Source of the DNA: Epiperipatus broadwayi
Taxonomy: Eukaryota; Onychophora; Udeonychophora; Euonychophora; Peripatidae
DNA: 64,000 nucleotides
NCBI GenBank assembly: GCA_028023455.1
Contig: JAQFVV010006706.1
Span: forward strand, 126,001 to 190,000
Direction: 5' to 3'
A model generated the notes under the pieces. The model was not told the origin of the DNA. It was given only the letters and a program-made list of their open reading frames with translations, and did no database searches. Shown here one piece after another: positions 27,950-40,605 of the stretch (the stretch's first letter is position 1; each line of letters starts with the position of its first letter). Position numbers and translations under genes: made by a program.

Positions 27950-27969
27950 GTATATATATATATATATAT
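27910..27969. repeat. (TA)n microsatellite, interrupted
   Basis: A TA tract broken once by AAAAAG near 27945. Confidence 0.95.
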
Positions 27970-28576
27970 CACTATTTCAAAGTCTGTTTCTTGCCCTCAA
28001 TTACTCTAATAAGTTAAATGCTGCTTTTTGTTCATATTTTTGTTTAATTTAAAAAAGTATTAATTTCTTGCTGTAAAGTCACTATGATGATTAATGATGG
28101 TTACTATTTATTGTTTCCATAGTTGCAACTGATTAGGATGCTTGTGTATACTGTTTATTTATGTAATAGAAATTCACAGAAATTCTGGGATTTCAATTTT
28201 TTATTTATAAGTTTAGGAACAGAAAAATAATCAAGATCTAAAATACTAGTTATGTTCAGCCACATTTTGATTTTACAATCAATTCTTTGATATTTATCTA
28301 ACAAGACAGATTAACATGAGGTTTACACTTTAACTAATAATGTTTAAAACTAAAGTTAAGAATTGACTTAATGCCTGTGGGTGCATGATGCAACCTAGCA
28401 ATAATAAAGATTTTAATATACTATAATCATAATTTTTATTTTACGGCCAATGCAGATATTTATCTGATTACAGATGCTACTGGTAAAAATCTGAGACTGA
28501 ATGTTGTCTAAAAATAATTTTAAGATATATCTGATTTGGACAAATTTCTGTCAAATCAATAATAACTACGACTCAA

Positions 28577-28709
28577 GCATTGGCAGACTGGTCGATAGTA
28601 TAGCTGCCTTCCAAGCAGCTGGTCCAGGTTCTAGTGGTTAGCATAGCTGCCTTCCATGCAGCTGGCCTGGGTTCATTTCCCAGTCAATGCATTTGACATA
28701 TGAAAAAAA
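28577..28709 (+). mobile_element. tRNA-Gly-like SINE with partly duplicated head
   Basis: The head resembles tRNA-Gly(UCC): GCATTGGCAG ... TAGCTGCCTTCCAAGCAGCTGG. It then repeats from the D-arm: TAGTGGTTAGCATAGCTGCC, TTCCATGCAGC, and a B-box region GGGTTCATTTCCCAGTCAATGC. So two anticodon arms are fused in tandem. The second anticodon stem (GCTGC/GCAGC) is perfect. The tail ATTTGACATATG(A)8 is the SINE tail seen at 8290. An imperfect flanking direct repeat (ATCAATAATAACTACGA at 28555 against ATCAATATTAACTCCTGA at 28710) is a diverged target-site duplication. Confidence 0.8.
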
Positions 28710-28727
28710 AATCAATATTAACTCCTG

Positions 28728-29935
28728 ATGATACCATGCAAAAACTTCTCAATCTCTTTTGGTTTTATAATTGTACTGTTTTATAAGATATTTTTCATAA
28801 ATAAAAAAGTATACTAATATTGTTTTTTTTTGTAATATGATGACCATTAAAGATATTTCATTTATTCCTGTGAATGTCTAATCTATGTTCTTAATAATTA
28901 ATTTAGCTTTTGTTTCAGTTTGGAAGTAATAATAATATTGTTTTCTAATTTTTAAAATATCTTATCTATCATATTATCTTGTTAATTTATGACAATTTAT
29001 ATGGCTTAAAAAATCATGTGTAAAGTGAAATTGTAAGACTCCTTTGAAGAATATCAATACATCTCGGCAGGGTTTTGATTAAACTATATATCATAATAGA
29101 GATATCATTGACAGATGGTGAATAAATGTTTTCTTTTATTCTATAATAGCTCAATATATTAGCTTCTTTGAGTTTTATATTATTAGTGGATGGTGTTACT
29201 ATAGATGTGCTTTTGTTTTATGTATATATCTGCATTATTAGCTTCTGCCTTTCATTTTAATATACAGAAGTAGCAAGTGGGAAAAATCTTCATCACTTGC
29301 AAAGATATTTTATATCTACATTCTGAACAGAGATTATGCCATTTCAAAATATATATTAATCATGAAGCTCATTTTTCTTCAAAGAGATACTTTGTAACTG
29401 GTAATTTTTTAATAGTGGGTATATATTTTAAGTTGTCTATCATTATAAACAGATATGAAGGAGGATAGTATGGACAAATGATAACATTTTACAAACATTA
29501 GTCATAACTTGCTGCTATCTGTTGCTCTTAATGATAATTTATTATAGGATCTTAATACTTAGAACTACATTATAAATTTTAATTAAGTTTTTATTTATTA
29601 TGCAGTTTAACTGCTTACACGACTTTGACAGTATATTTTCTTGCATCACATAAGTAATATTAGAAGAAATAAAGTCAGTTGATGCTAGAGTTTAATGCTT
29701 GTTAAAATTTTAGACCAGTTTCAGGATAACTAGCTTTTATTTACTTTGTTGCTACTATTATGCTTATCCAGAAGACATTTCATCCAACTAATGACATGAC
29801 AATTTTGAATACTCTAAGTTTCTATGCATAATCTAATTATCTTATACAATCCTCCATGTTTTATGTAGTTCAGTAGTAATATATTATAGTATTCTAATTA
29901 TATCTCTGAAAAACATTTGATTTTTTTGTATAATA

Positions 29936-29993
<58 letters not shown>

Positions 29994-31156
29994 AACTTTT
30001 TATTATCTCATTAAAACCTGGTTAAAAATTTCTAACCCAGTATTTTTATTATTAGAATAATACATCATAGCAGGACTAATATCAGAGTACCCAATCTTTT
30101 TTTTATAAAGACAAAATGGCCGGCTCATAAAGAGAAAGCAATAATAAATTGGAGCATTGTCAAATTTAGATCAATATTATTTAGTAAGAATAACTTTCTT
30201 AAGAAGTTAATTAGTGCTATTTGAGGTTGTCACACAAATAATTTCTGAACAGTTTCTATAATACATTATGCTTGCTAACATTATGCTTCTAACTATAGAG
30301 TTGCCATGTTGTAATTCTGAACATTTAATTAAATATTATCAAGAAAAATGTTACTTGTACATTTATGTCTTCTCCTTCAGTTTTCTGTTTTTTTTTTCAC
30401 ATTTTTCTTTACTATGTAAAAATTTATTGTATTTTAGGCCCAAAAACAATGTTTTATATTAATTATCTTATCAATATAAAGTTTATATTTAGTATGTATT
30501 ATTAGCAAGTAATTTTCACATTATTAAAATTTTTCTATTTTTTATATATTTTTGACTTCATACTTGATTTAAAATGAAATATTTATTGAATAAAGCAATT
30601 TAAAGTAAATTGAACTATTGTAGATTTTTACATAGTTAAATAAAAGAGAGGCAATATTTTATTACTATTTCTTCTATTTGCATTACTATAAATATTTTAA
30701 ACAAGATTGCACCTGGACTATGTAAGTCCCATTGTTTTTTTAATTGTTTACTTTGACAAATTTGCTTTTAAGATTTGATATAAAATAAACAAAATGTTTT
30801 AATATTATATATTAAACATGAAATCACCATTGATCTGATTTTTTTCCAAGCGTTTTTATTAATTCTTAGCATAAACATAATAATACATTAACCAAAATTA
30901 AATGTAAATATGTTACTATGGATTTTATTTTTTCTTCTTACTAAATATCACAGTTCAAACATGAATTTATGTACTGTAATTACATTTTTTTCATGATTTA
31001 AGTACTACACATCTGTAATTAATGCCATGTTTTTTCCAAACATTTTCTTAATGGTGGAAACTGTTGATACTGTAGAATTGGTTGCTTTGTCAATTTTTTT
31101 TAAGATTTATTAATATATTGTCAGGCTTAAACCTGCATTTATATGTGTAATATATG
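28728..31156. other. AT-rich interval, no gene seen
   Basis: Apart from a (TA)n tract at 29938-29991, no repeat or coding motif is seen. The short frames at 29277-29468 and 30268-30462 match nothing I know. Confidence 0.55.
29938..29991. repeat. (TA)n microsatellite
   Basis: A pure TA tract of about 27 units. Confidence 0.95.
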
Positions 31157-31440
31157 TGGGATTCAAACTCAGACTTTCACATAACCCGCAACTATCAGTG
31201 CCATCTCATATTGCTAATCCACCTGATCACACACATGTTGAAAAGATAAATAATCACCAATATAGGTATTTCATGCTGATTGTATATATGTGTGTGGATA
31301 GTAATCTGGACCAACTGATGAGTGCTGGATTAGCATGAAATACATATACTGGTGATTATTTATCTTTTCAACATTTGTACGATCAGGTGGGTCAGCAATA
31401 TGAGATGGCACTGAGAGTAGTGGGTCATGTGAAAGTTTAA
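31157..31440. mobile_element. Foldback element, family B, copy 3 (shortest)
   Basis: The left end GGGATTCAAACTCAGACTTT and right end AGTGGGTCATGTGAAAGTTT are inverted. The arms (about 31157-31285 and 31300-31440) pair over most of their length, including 'ATCACACACATGTTGAAAAG' and its partner. The long centre seen in copies 2 and 4 is missing. There is no ORF of its own. Confidence 0.8.
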
Positions 31441-32705
31441 GATTTATTGTAAATTAAAGTAAACATTAAAAAATATCTGAGTTTGAATTAAGTTAATTTA
31501 AAATTCACATTTGTAAGTATTTGCCAACTTTACAAAATATATATTTACTGGAGTGCCCTGTAAATGAAAAAAATATATTTTTTTGATAATCAGTCAATTG
31601 TAGGCTTTTTAAGCTTTATTAATAATTATACAGTTTATTAATATCAGAACCCAGACTTGTAAAGGCTCATGGTATTTTTTAATTGGTTGATATGACAAAT
31701 TTATTTTAAGATTTAATGAAAATTAAAAACATTTTAATATTATAAATAAATTTCCAAATTTTAATAAAACTAAATTAATGTTTACATTTTTAAATATATC
31801 TCTATGTGTGCTTGTTTTACAGATTCAAATATATATTTACTAGACCCTCTGAACTAATAGTTACCATTTACTAATTGATAAATATGACATTTATCTGAAG
31901 TATATTAGGGAATTGGCAAACCATGAAACACGAAGTGCCTTAACATTGAATTCCAAAATGGTATGTTTGGTATTTTCTACAGCTGAATGGGAACCATTAC
32001 TGCTAAATATGTATTATATCTCTGTAGTTAAAAGCAGTACGCTGATTTTTTTTTCCAAGTATTTTTTATTTAATGGCAGAATTACTTTCATGCATAAATG
32101 CAGTGGTTGTGACATCAAGAGAACAAACATTCATTCACCAATCAGATAACAGAGAAAATATGAATTTTATATACAAGATATAAATTAAACACACATTAAA
32201 ATGTAATGTCATGTGACTTTAACTGTTTGCATTTGATATATATATCCTTAAAATAAAATGTTAAATAATAAGGGAATAAATAATATGACATTTTGTTGAA
32301 GATGATTTATATCCTCAAAATTAAAAAATGAAAGATATATCTACCGTTAATATAAAACTAGAATCACTAAAGATGTTGGCATTATGCCAGATCTATACAA
32401 CTATAAATGCAAATTGATTTAAATTTTAAATCTTTGTCTTTTTGAATTTCAGGTCTTATATAGATGGACCATAAGATATGGGTATAATTGCATTACAACA
32501 TAGTAACTATTATTCAGTAATAATCACATTCCTTAATATTTTAATTTCTGGACAACGTCAAGCAAGAATGATAATACTGGATAATTAATATGTTAATTAC
32601 CAATGTTCAATTTAAATAATAATATGTCTATGTTTATAAATTATTACACATATTTTTAACAAGTCATTGGCTAATTTTGAGTGTTATAATTTTATTTAAA
32701 ACACA
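31441..32705. other. AT-rich interval, no gene seen
   Basis: The 78-residue frame at 31913-32149 has no recognisable family. Nothing else is visible. Confidence 0.5.
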
Positions 32706-32820
32706 TCTCTTTTTTTAAATGTTATTATTATTATTTTTATAAGTCAAAGCATTGACCGGGATGCGAACCCGGGTCATGTGCTTGGAAGGCAGCTATGCTA
32801 ACCGCTAGGCCACCAACGCT
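32706..32820 (-). mobile_element. tRNA-Gly(UCC)-like SINE / tRNA pseudogene
   Basis: The minus strand from 32820 to 32749 reads like tRNA-Gly(UCC): GCGTTGGTGGCCTAGCGG, then TAGCATAGCTGCCTTCCAAG with a TCC anticodon, then CCCGGGTTCGCATCCCGGTC. The acceptor stem pairs with G-U wobbles and the T-arm pairs well (CCGGG/CCCGG). The anticodon stem is weak (GCTGC against GCACA), the B box deviates (GGTTCGCATCC), and no T-run terminator follows. The 3' extension TTTGACTTATA plus an A/T-rich tail matches the SINE tail in this window. I therefore prefer SINE over a working tRNA gene. Confidence 0.75.
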
Positions 32821-33013
32821 TGTCTATTATTGACATAATTTTTTGCATTATTGGAATTAGAATATTTAGTTAAACAGTATAATAAAAGTGCTTTTAGATT
32901 AGTTTTTAGAAGACAGTTTTTTTTCTTCTACTTTCTCCAATAATAAGGTTAATAGAAACATTGATAGAAGATTAGACAAGACATTATTGATTTTATTTTC
33001 TGATAACCATACG

Positions 33014-33106
33014 CTACATGCCCCAGGAGATTCTGCGCAAATTTGGACGAATATCATTAGTCCTGACTTTTGTCCAATCACTTCCTACTCGTAATCTAGC
33101 TGCCAT
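33014..33106 (-). CDS. Candidate short first exon or small ORF (30 codons), function unknown
   Basis: ATG at 33106 opens a 30-codon frame ending at TAG 33014: MAARLRVGSDWTKV, later NDIRPNLRRISWGM. The frame has a balanced residue mix (R, W, D, N) and contains CpGs, unlike the surrounding poly-A/T sequence. A GT that could be a splice donor lies at 33017-33016, inside the last codons (CAT|GTAGCG); a second, GTATGG, follows the stop. About 280 bp upstream on this strand is an RFX X-box-like palindrome (33384-33396), and an E-box CACGTG lies near 33509. No family is recognised. It could equally be a chance ORF in a non-repeat island; a longer overlapping minus frame at 32899-33081 has no better credentials. 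Confidence 0.25.
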   Translation of the reverse strand: MAARLRVGSDWTKVRTNDIRPNLRRISWGM

Positions 33107-33383
33107 AGCTCAAAACACTGTGTCTTCAGCATTTGTTTGTTAATGTTATTTCTGTAGATATTAGAGTGTTAACATTTTTATTGCTGTTTCTCTTTCAATT
33201 ATATGTTATAAATTTTATAATTTTTCTCTTGACATGAAAAATATTCTTTTACTATTTTCATAAATTCAATCAATTTTTAAAACAAACCAATTTTTATTTT
33301 ATTATTTATTAATGTTCTGCTATGTGAAAAAAAAGATAACAAAATAGTAATGGACTTAACATTTGTCTCCCGCTTTGAAGCTG

Positions 33384-33396
33384 TTGCTTAGCAACA
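33384..33396. promoter_or_regulatory. X-box-like palindrome (RFX site candidate)
   Basis: GTTGCTTAGCAAC is an imperfect palindrome of the form GTTGCY-N-RGCAAC, the usual RFX recognition pattern found near ciliary genes. A 13-bp match is not rare in a genome, so it only gains weight from the candidate ORF downstream at 33106. Confidence 0.3.
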
Positions 33397-33399
33397 AAG

Positions 33400-36300
33400 A
33401 TCATGCTTTGCTTGCCATAGAACTTAAGTTCTCCAATCTTTTACAAAGAGTAATAATTTGTTGAAGGTTTATATACATAATGTATATTTGAAAATATATT
33501 TATTGTCACGTGGTTATCGTTAAAAATGAAAAATGTGTTTAGTTTAATATTAAATTATTGTTCGTATATGCATGCACATACACTCTTTCACCCAAATGTA
33601 ATCTCTAAAACGATGTTTTTTTTAATCTTTACCAAAAAATCTAATGTTATATGTATGTAATACTAATTTTACGTTTGAGAGTTTGATTAGGACATTAAAC
33701 TGTTATGATAAGAAGTTAAATATAAACTGATGTTGAAGATTCGCTTCACTGTAGTAGGGTTTTTTTTTTTATTAATCTCAGAAATTTTCAAAAATAATTA
33801 GCTTCTACAATATTGTTAGTCATTTAAAATTTGTTGGTAAAAAGATATTTGGTTATTTTAGGAGTTGAGAGAACTGCCCCATAATAATTAGGATTAGACA
33901 AATAACTGTCAAAGTATACAAAAATGGTATTATATGATGTGGCCTTTATTTTGATAAGAGATGTTTGATGCATTTAGTTGCAGGAAAACTATGGATTAAT
34001 ACTTTTTAGAATTATGTTTAATATCTACTCACATGTCTATATTCACTATATTTATTCATAATATTTGCTTCATGCTTGTAGATGCTCTAAAATTGTCTAT
34101 ATTTAAAATATCACATACCAAAATTAAAATAGGACATGATTTCATTATCACCAATTATCTGTAAAAGGAAGGCAAATGTCATATATCTGCCAGACCATTT
34201 TTTCCAAGATTTTGGTTTAAATACTCATAAGTAATTTTTCACTTAATTGATTTGTTTTTCTACTGTTTTCTCATAATTTCTACAATATTTTTCAATATAT
34301 CTTTAATAATTATTATATATTAATGCACATTCTATGTCCAGTGACTTTTTTTTTGTCAAAAAATTGATTTTTTTTAGTTTTGCAATACTTGTGTATTTCT
34401 GCTTCTGTATTTATAATTTATCTTTCCCACTTTGATGCAAACATGTTTTTGAAATATCCATCTTCACTATCTCATTGTTTTTTTATTATCTATTGAAATG
34501 GGTCATGTTTTTTATATCCCCTGTTTATACATATTTTTAAATGGTTGGTTGTATCAGGATTCAAATCTAAGTGTTAATGGGTGTTAAGAATAACAACACT
34601 GTCAATCGTTGAACTCAATATCCTAACTAATGATGGTCAGAATGGGTACCCAGTCATACTTCATATGACCATATTTTTTTTCAAACATGTCCAAATACAT
34701 AGAGGTTTTATCCCATGATGTTATATATGTTATTTATTTATTTATAAAACATCTGCAATACTAAAAATTAGGACACCATCTCTAAAATGAGTTATATCTA
34801 TAGATCTGGTTCAAACCTGTCCTAGATTCTTAGATGATATCCCTCTGTTAACCTATCATTAGCTCAGAAAACATACCAATGCATCATACAGTATATAATG
34901 GCTATATTTAACATGGGTTTGTAATGACAAAGAAAAAAATGGACAACTAGATTTAAAATAATATTAATACAATAAAAAATATTATTTAAACATCTATAAT
35001 ATTTACACTTCTTACATTATACGTAGAGATTAATCCAACACACACTCATATATATATATTCTAATCTTGCCGTTATGCATATTCACTTCCGGGCAGTGTA
35101 ATATTAAATAAAATGGGTTAGCTAAGTTAATGATTATGTTTGGTTAAATGCAAATAATTAATAAATAAATATTCTGCATTAATATTAAAATGTTTCACTA
35201 GCTCAAATTCAAAAATAAGAATAAGGTTCATTTTATAAAATAAATGAATAAATATTTATCATTTCATGAGACTTGGAAGTGAAAATACAGATGACAAGAA
35301 ACATTACATTGAGCCAATATCCCACAGAATATTACCTCAATGGCATAAAAATAATTTTCCCCCTATTACTATTTCAAATAAATAAAACTTATAGTAAACT
35401 AATAATTAAATCTTAATCTTTTATTGACAATAATTTAGCTCAATAAAATCTCAGGTTCATAAAACTATTCTAAGATAATCAAATCATGGTAGTAAAACAT
35501 GATAAGGGATTTTTATGTCATACTCTACTACACTTAAACTAATAATAACAAATAATAATAATATTCTTCATTGTATAAACTAATTCTGTATATCTTTTTC
35601 TTCACTATAATTTTATTACTATAATAAAATAATAAAATACTATAATATAATCTTTTATCTTCATATAAGAATGTAATAAATATGTGGTAGTACTAGATAA
35701 TCTGAAAATATATGTGTGGCAATGGATAGCATTATAATTCAATGTATTATTATGATAATTAATTTATGACCATAAGGTAATATAAAATGTGATTACTTAA
35801 ATAAATAAATTCCAAGAAAATATTCAAATTCTTAAAATAATTCTTTATTTATCTCTGTTCAAAATTATATGTTTGTCTCTATTATTTTGGGTATATCATG
35901 CGTTTGAATGGAAAAGAAACAGTCTTAACACACAAATTTTGGAAAACAAATTTTAACAAAGTTTTATTATAATAATAAAATAAAATAATTTATTTACAAT
36001 ATTTACATTGGATATCCTCAATTTACACCGTTCTACATTTTTTTTATTATTTAGTTATTAAAACAATCTAGAATTTATTTAAGTCTTTATTCTGACTTAA
36101 AATAATAATAATAAAACAATACAATTTTATTTATCTTTTTGAGATCAATCTTATGATAAAATTACATTTTATTATACTAATTTTAATATATCATATCTTG
36201 AAATATTATTTTACTATGCTTCCTTTTAAAAAAACATCCATTGAAACATAATACGGAAAAACAAAATAAGAATACTAATTGAGAGCATGGATCTTTTTAA

Positions 36301-39300
36301 AATAAACAATTTCATTTTGCAATGTTAAAAGAAATACTATATAAAATATCTACTGTTAATTTATTATTAGATTGTGTGGGTATCATTGTTCACTGTACTG
36401 TGATGATTAAATATAATACATCCCACTTAATATTACTCTAATACCATATAGTTGTAATTACTGATATATTCCCTATTATTTAATAGATATAAATTGTACC
36501 TATGCTTATTGTTTATATTGTTTTACTTTATAACATTGTATTTTAAAAATATGCAGTACTCATTTTAAAATGAAATAAAATATTTAAAAATTATTTAATA
36601 TTTCAAAAGCAACTTTGCTTTACATATTTTATTCCTAAAGTTTATTTTATTTTCCAAATTATAAATCTAAACATATTTTATGATTCTTTTCCTTTTGGAT
36701 TCATTGGATTTTCAATTCCAATTTATACCAAATATACTTCTTCTTACAAGTAAATGAACTTATCTCATTCAAATGATAGCATATCTTAAACTCTAAATTA
36801 TCTATTATTTCTTTTAAAATATACTATACTGTGCAATGTAGTTACATTGGAAATCTAGATAGCGAATAGATGAGTAGGCAATGGAAGCAAAACTAGAGTA
36901 TAACTCATAGCACATATTAGAGAAAAATACCATGGCACAGTGTAACTATAAGAAATAAGGGCATGACCTATTCTGTCTAATGTACTCCAATACTATCAAT
37001 GATGTTAAGGCAATTCCTTCAGCTTTATTAAAACATCAATACTTAAAGAAAAATAGACACTGTCCAAAATAAATATATCAGTCACAGAGCATTAAGAAGA
37101 TTATAAAATACTGTTCATATTCCCTTATTACATCCTACCTTAATATCATCTCCTGGGTTCATGTTCATAATACTACAGCCAAGTCACTACCTTATCATTA
37201 TTTCCTGAAAGATTTATCAAATCTTACATCGACAAAAACTAACTTCCTTATTCAAAATAATAAACAAAATTCAATTCTAATTAGAGCAATCTTACTAATC
37301 CACAAGAAAAGTCTGTTTTACTTTCTTATTCTATATTCTAAAACATACAAAACTTGTCATATGAATCCTTGGAACATCCAATAATATGAAAGCTTTTAAA
37401 AGAATCACATAAATATTTATTATCATGTTGTGTTATATTACTAGTATAAAATTATACTATGCATATTCCCAAAATAAATCCTAATCTCATAATTTTAAAG
37501 TGTTGTATAAATGTGTTTGCATATAATTTAACATTTAAACTTCTATACATTATAATTTATAAGCAATCTGCAATATATATATATACATCATAAAAATATA
37601 TCAATATTTATTAACTATTACAAAGTGATATTGACATGTCATCACCTTGCAGTCTTTGGCTTTCCATCAATTAGATACAACATTACATACATAAAAAAAA
37701 TACATCCATACCTTTATTAAAGTGTTCTTATTTAAATTATTAAATTATTCTATAAGATTCTAATGTTATCAATAAATTAATATTCATGTTCCTACTCTTA
37801 TAAACCAAAATAATTACATTTTAAAAAATTAATAAATGAGTTAAACTATATTTACTTAATCTTCAGCTGAAACAATATTTTCTTTATAAAATTCAAAATG
37901 CTTTTTATTTTCTCAAGAGTTTTTTTTTTTTTTAAAAAAATGTTCTCTTCAAGAGCAATTCTACAACCTCCCCCATCGCTATGATGATGAACAAGACAAA
38001 ATGTTTCTGGCAGTAAGTGTTGTAGGAACTTCAGGTATGAAAATCTCAGATTTTAAAAAAAAGAATAATAAAAATAATATGATGTCTTTTAAAATCTTGA
38101 AAAATTAAATAAAGTAATTATCAATCCATCCTGAAAAAGTTATAGAAAAATAGTTTATGGTTTCTATAGTCCACAACGATGATTATTAAAATCATAATAC
38201 TAAAAATAATCCTGTGAAGCTTTTATACTATAGTATTCCATATTGACGTAATGATGCATCATGTTCCATTTGGCTTAGCTTGATCTATCCAAATAAATTA
38301 TTTGAGCAATATAAAATATTTCATAATTCCATATTTTATTTATTCATGTCTTCCTTTTCCTTGTAGGTTTCATCTTTAATAAATTTATTGCTATTTATTA
38401 TCTATTTTCAGCAGTTTCCTTATTATCTTAAAATTCAATTTTTTAAACAATTTTATAAACATGTATAACCCTTTACCTCAGGTTTTATATAACATACGTT
38501 TTCGTAAATATTTCCATTAGTCTTTACTTAAAATAATTTCTTGAAAATATTTTAAATGTTTCCTTCAAAAAGGATATAACATTCATTTCTATCGCATTGT
38601 TTCCATAAAATTATTATAAAATATACTTGTCATATCACTTATTAATCTTGGACAAGCCTATCTTGCTGTTATATAAAATAATGCGTAATTTACTTTTAGT
38701 CGGCAAATAGCTTTTCTATTAAGTTTTGTTGTACAATGTCCAAAATATACTGGAATAGTCCTCTTGGTTAATATTATTAATATTATATTCCTAATTATTA
38801 TATCTATTTTTAAAATTTCCATTAAATACATTTTACTTATCGGCATTTTCATATTTTTATTGTGAGGTAGATTAAGTTTTCGATGAATACTCCTGGCAAA
38901 AAACTTTAAAAATTAGCAATGCATATTAAAATGAAGTTATTAAATATATTTTTATGTTAAACTCTCTTTGCAAATACTTTAAATAGATGTCCTATTAGCT
39001 TTGCAAATAAATTGTACGAGATCACTAAAACTTGACTAAAATAATAAAATTTTAAAATTACTATCTCCTCAATAGCTTCTATACTTGATCACTAATACAT
39101 TTGACCATCTTAATCAATCACCCCAATACCTCCCATGCAATCAGTATTTATATCCTAGAAAATACATCATCCTATTGGTGATTCTTACTTTTCATTTGAT
39201 ACCTAATTTACATAATGTTACATTCTTACACAATTAAATTTCAAAATAAAAAATATGACGTATTATAACTTTAAAATATTATTTAAAATATTACTTTTAA

Positions 39301-39414
39301 ATCAATTATTACTTTACTAAATTAACTAAACATTTCAAAATGACTTTTTAAAAGAATATTTAATAAATTATCCCAACTTTAATATTTAATTTATCTATTT
39401 TATTTTAAAACAAA
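33400..39414. other. Long AT-rich interval, no gene seen
   Basis: Six kilobases with no repeat family, RNA gene or coding motif I can support. A frame near 37130-37260 (+; SYLNIISWVHVHNTTAKSL) faintly recalls the C-terminal end of a LINE RT but is too weak to call. Confidence 0.5.
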
Positions 39415-40605
39415 ATATTCAATTTTTGTTTTAAAATATATTTATTAAACATAGTAACATAGTAATATACAGTTAAACTTTATAAAAATTTACATAGCAT
39501 TCAGAATGACACTTGAAAAAGTCAATGTAGAGAAAAGTGTATCTTAATAAGATTAAGAGGAAAATAAAACTTTCACCCAAGTATCATCATATAGACTCAC
39601 AGGCAAAAGCAGAGAGTCTTGCTGCTTGACTTGGTCAAGAAGCTTAATAAAGACACTTAGAGCCGAGTCCTGAGAATGACCAAAGATGAGCCTGCAACAT
39701 GTCAACCATAAAGAAAATGTTATAAAGATAGATAATCTTATTGCTGCAAACGATCCCTTCTTAAGAATGTTAGAAACAGAAAGAGCATTCCTAAGATCCA
39801 GAGAGACATTTGCAACAATAAAGTCCCTAATCGACTTAAGAACAGGACAGATATAGAAAATATGGAGAATTGTCTCGTCATATAATCTACACAATTGACA
39901 CCGAGACAAAATCCTAATGAAGCCTCTGCTGGTCACTAAAAAATAACTTGTTGGGAGCGCATTTAAATTTAATTTAAGTACAAAATCAACATGTCTTGCT
40001 TCAATGAAAAGAAGTTTCATTTTACGCAAGAGAACTTTATTTGAAACACCTAATGAAGTCAAAAGAGGAGTATAATGTGGAAATTTTAATTTATAAACAT
40101 CCCAGAATGTCAGTTTCCCATCAAGTGCAACTTGAACCGAGGGTATCGACTTAATAACTGACTTCCATAAATCAGCAATCCAATAGCTTGAAAATGGAGG
40201 TGGCGTATCTGTAGGATCAATAACCAAAGGAAGGGATAACTGAGCAAGCTTTAGACAAGTTACATGAAGAAAAGATATAGATCTCTGAAGATATAGAGTT
40301 GAGACCGAGTGCAAACCTAGACCATTTAAAAGCTTTGGCATTTGAATTTTAGCAATACTGATGGCTACGATCTTATTTTTCCAAAATAATTTTGAACAAA
40401 GCAAATTTATAGCCCTCTCAAAATGCTTTGTTGGCCTAATAATTGATAAATAATAACTAAGCCTTGAATATACCAAAGAGTTCAAGAGTGTAACCTTACC
40501 CATAAGCGAAATATTTATATTAACAAGCGATGCAACTATCCTTTTTGTTTTATCAAGAATAATATTTTGAATCTGCCTTGTAATTTTTATTAACTGTATT
40601 CATCT
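39415..40605 (-). mobile_element. 5'-truncated L1/Tx1-like LINE, 3' portion
   Basis: The minus-strand reading frame is open from a TGA near 40600 down to the stop at 39553. The first part, before the Met at 40503, reads KITRQIQN and KTKRIVASLVNINISLMGKV, which continues the same domain upstream. The RT palm is not present, so the copy is 5'-truncated. Past the stop, the sequence contains an AATAAA-like signal near 39445 and becomes A-rich near 39415, a plausible 3' end. No target-site duplication could be fixed. Confidence 0.7.
39553..40503 (-). CDS. LINE ORF2 C-terminal region with CCHC zinc knuckle (partial)
   Basis: 316 residues without a stop, the longest frame in the window. Residues 1-65 (GKVTLLNSLVYSRLSYYLS, LFWKNKI, PKLLNGLGLHS) are the conserved block that follows the reverse transcriptase in L1/Tx1-type LINEs, normally 'GR-hydrophobic-LI ... 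FFW ... P..GGLG'. A zinc knuckle C-x2-C-x8-H-x4-C is formed by Cys202, Cys205, His214 and Cys219, followed by Pro220 as usual. The tail ends YDDTWVKVLFSS. The Met at 40503 is only the first ATG of a frame that is open further upstream. With no RT it cannot move on its own. The scrap at 43662-44155 aligns with residues about 175-312. The intact frame suggests a younger copy than the others. Confidence 0.75.
   Translation of the reverse strand: MGKVTLLNSLVYSRLSYYLSIIRPTKHFERAINLLCSKLFWKNKIVAISIAKIQMPKLLNGLGLHSVSTLYLQRSISFLHVTCLKLAQLSLPLVIDPTDTPPPFSSYWIADLWKSVIKSIPSVQVALDGKLTFWDVYKLKFPHYTPLLTSLGVSNKVLLRKMKLLFIEARHVDFVLKLNLNALPTSYFLVTSRGFIRILSRCQLCRLYDETILHIFYICPVLKSIRDFIVANVSLDLRNALSVSNILKKGSFAAIRLSIFITFSLWLTCCRLIFGHSQDSALSVFIKLLDQVKQQDSLLLPVSLYDDTWVKVLFSS

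Larger units (their letters stand above)
25245..28552. other. AT-rich interval with a GC-richer island and TA arrays
   Basis: No gene is recognised. At 26395-26530 there is an island visibly richer in G+C (CATCATGCAGGCCCTGGTCA, later GCAGCCCTAGGTAGC) of unknown nature with no clear frame. (TA)n tracts lie at 26558-26581 and 27910-27969. Confidence 0.5.

Noticed and set aside
32749-32820. Functional tRNA-Gly(UCC) gene on the minus strand
   Set aside because: Weak anticodon stem, altered B box, no Pol III T-run terminator, and a SINE-type 3' tail.
37130-37350. Possible LINE C-terminal frame (SYLNIISWVHVHNTTAKSL)
   Set aside because: Only a faint resemblance over some 20 residues; no adjoining RT motif and no zinc knuckle.
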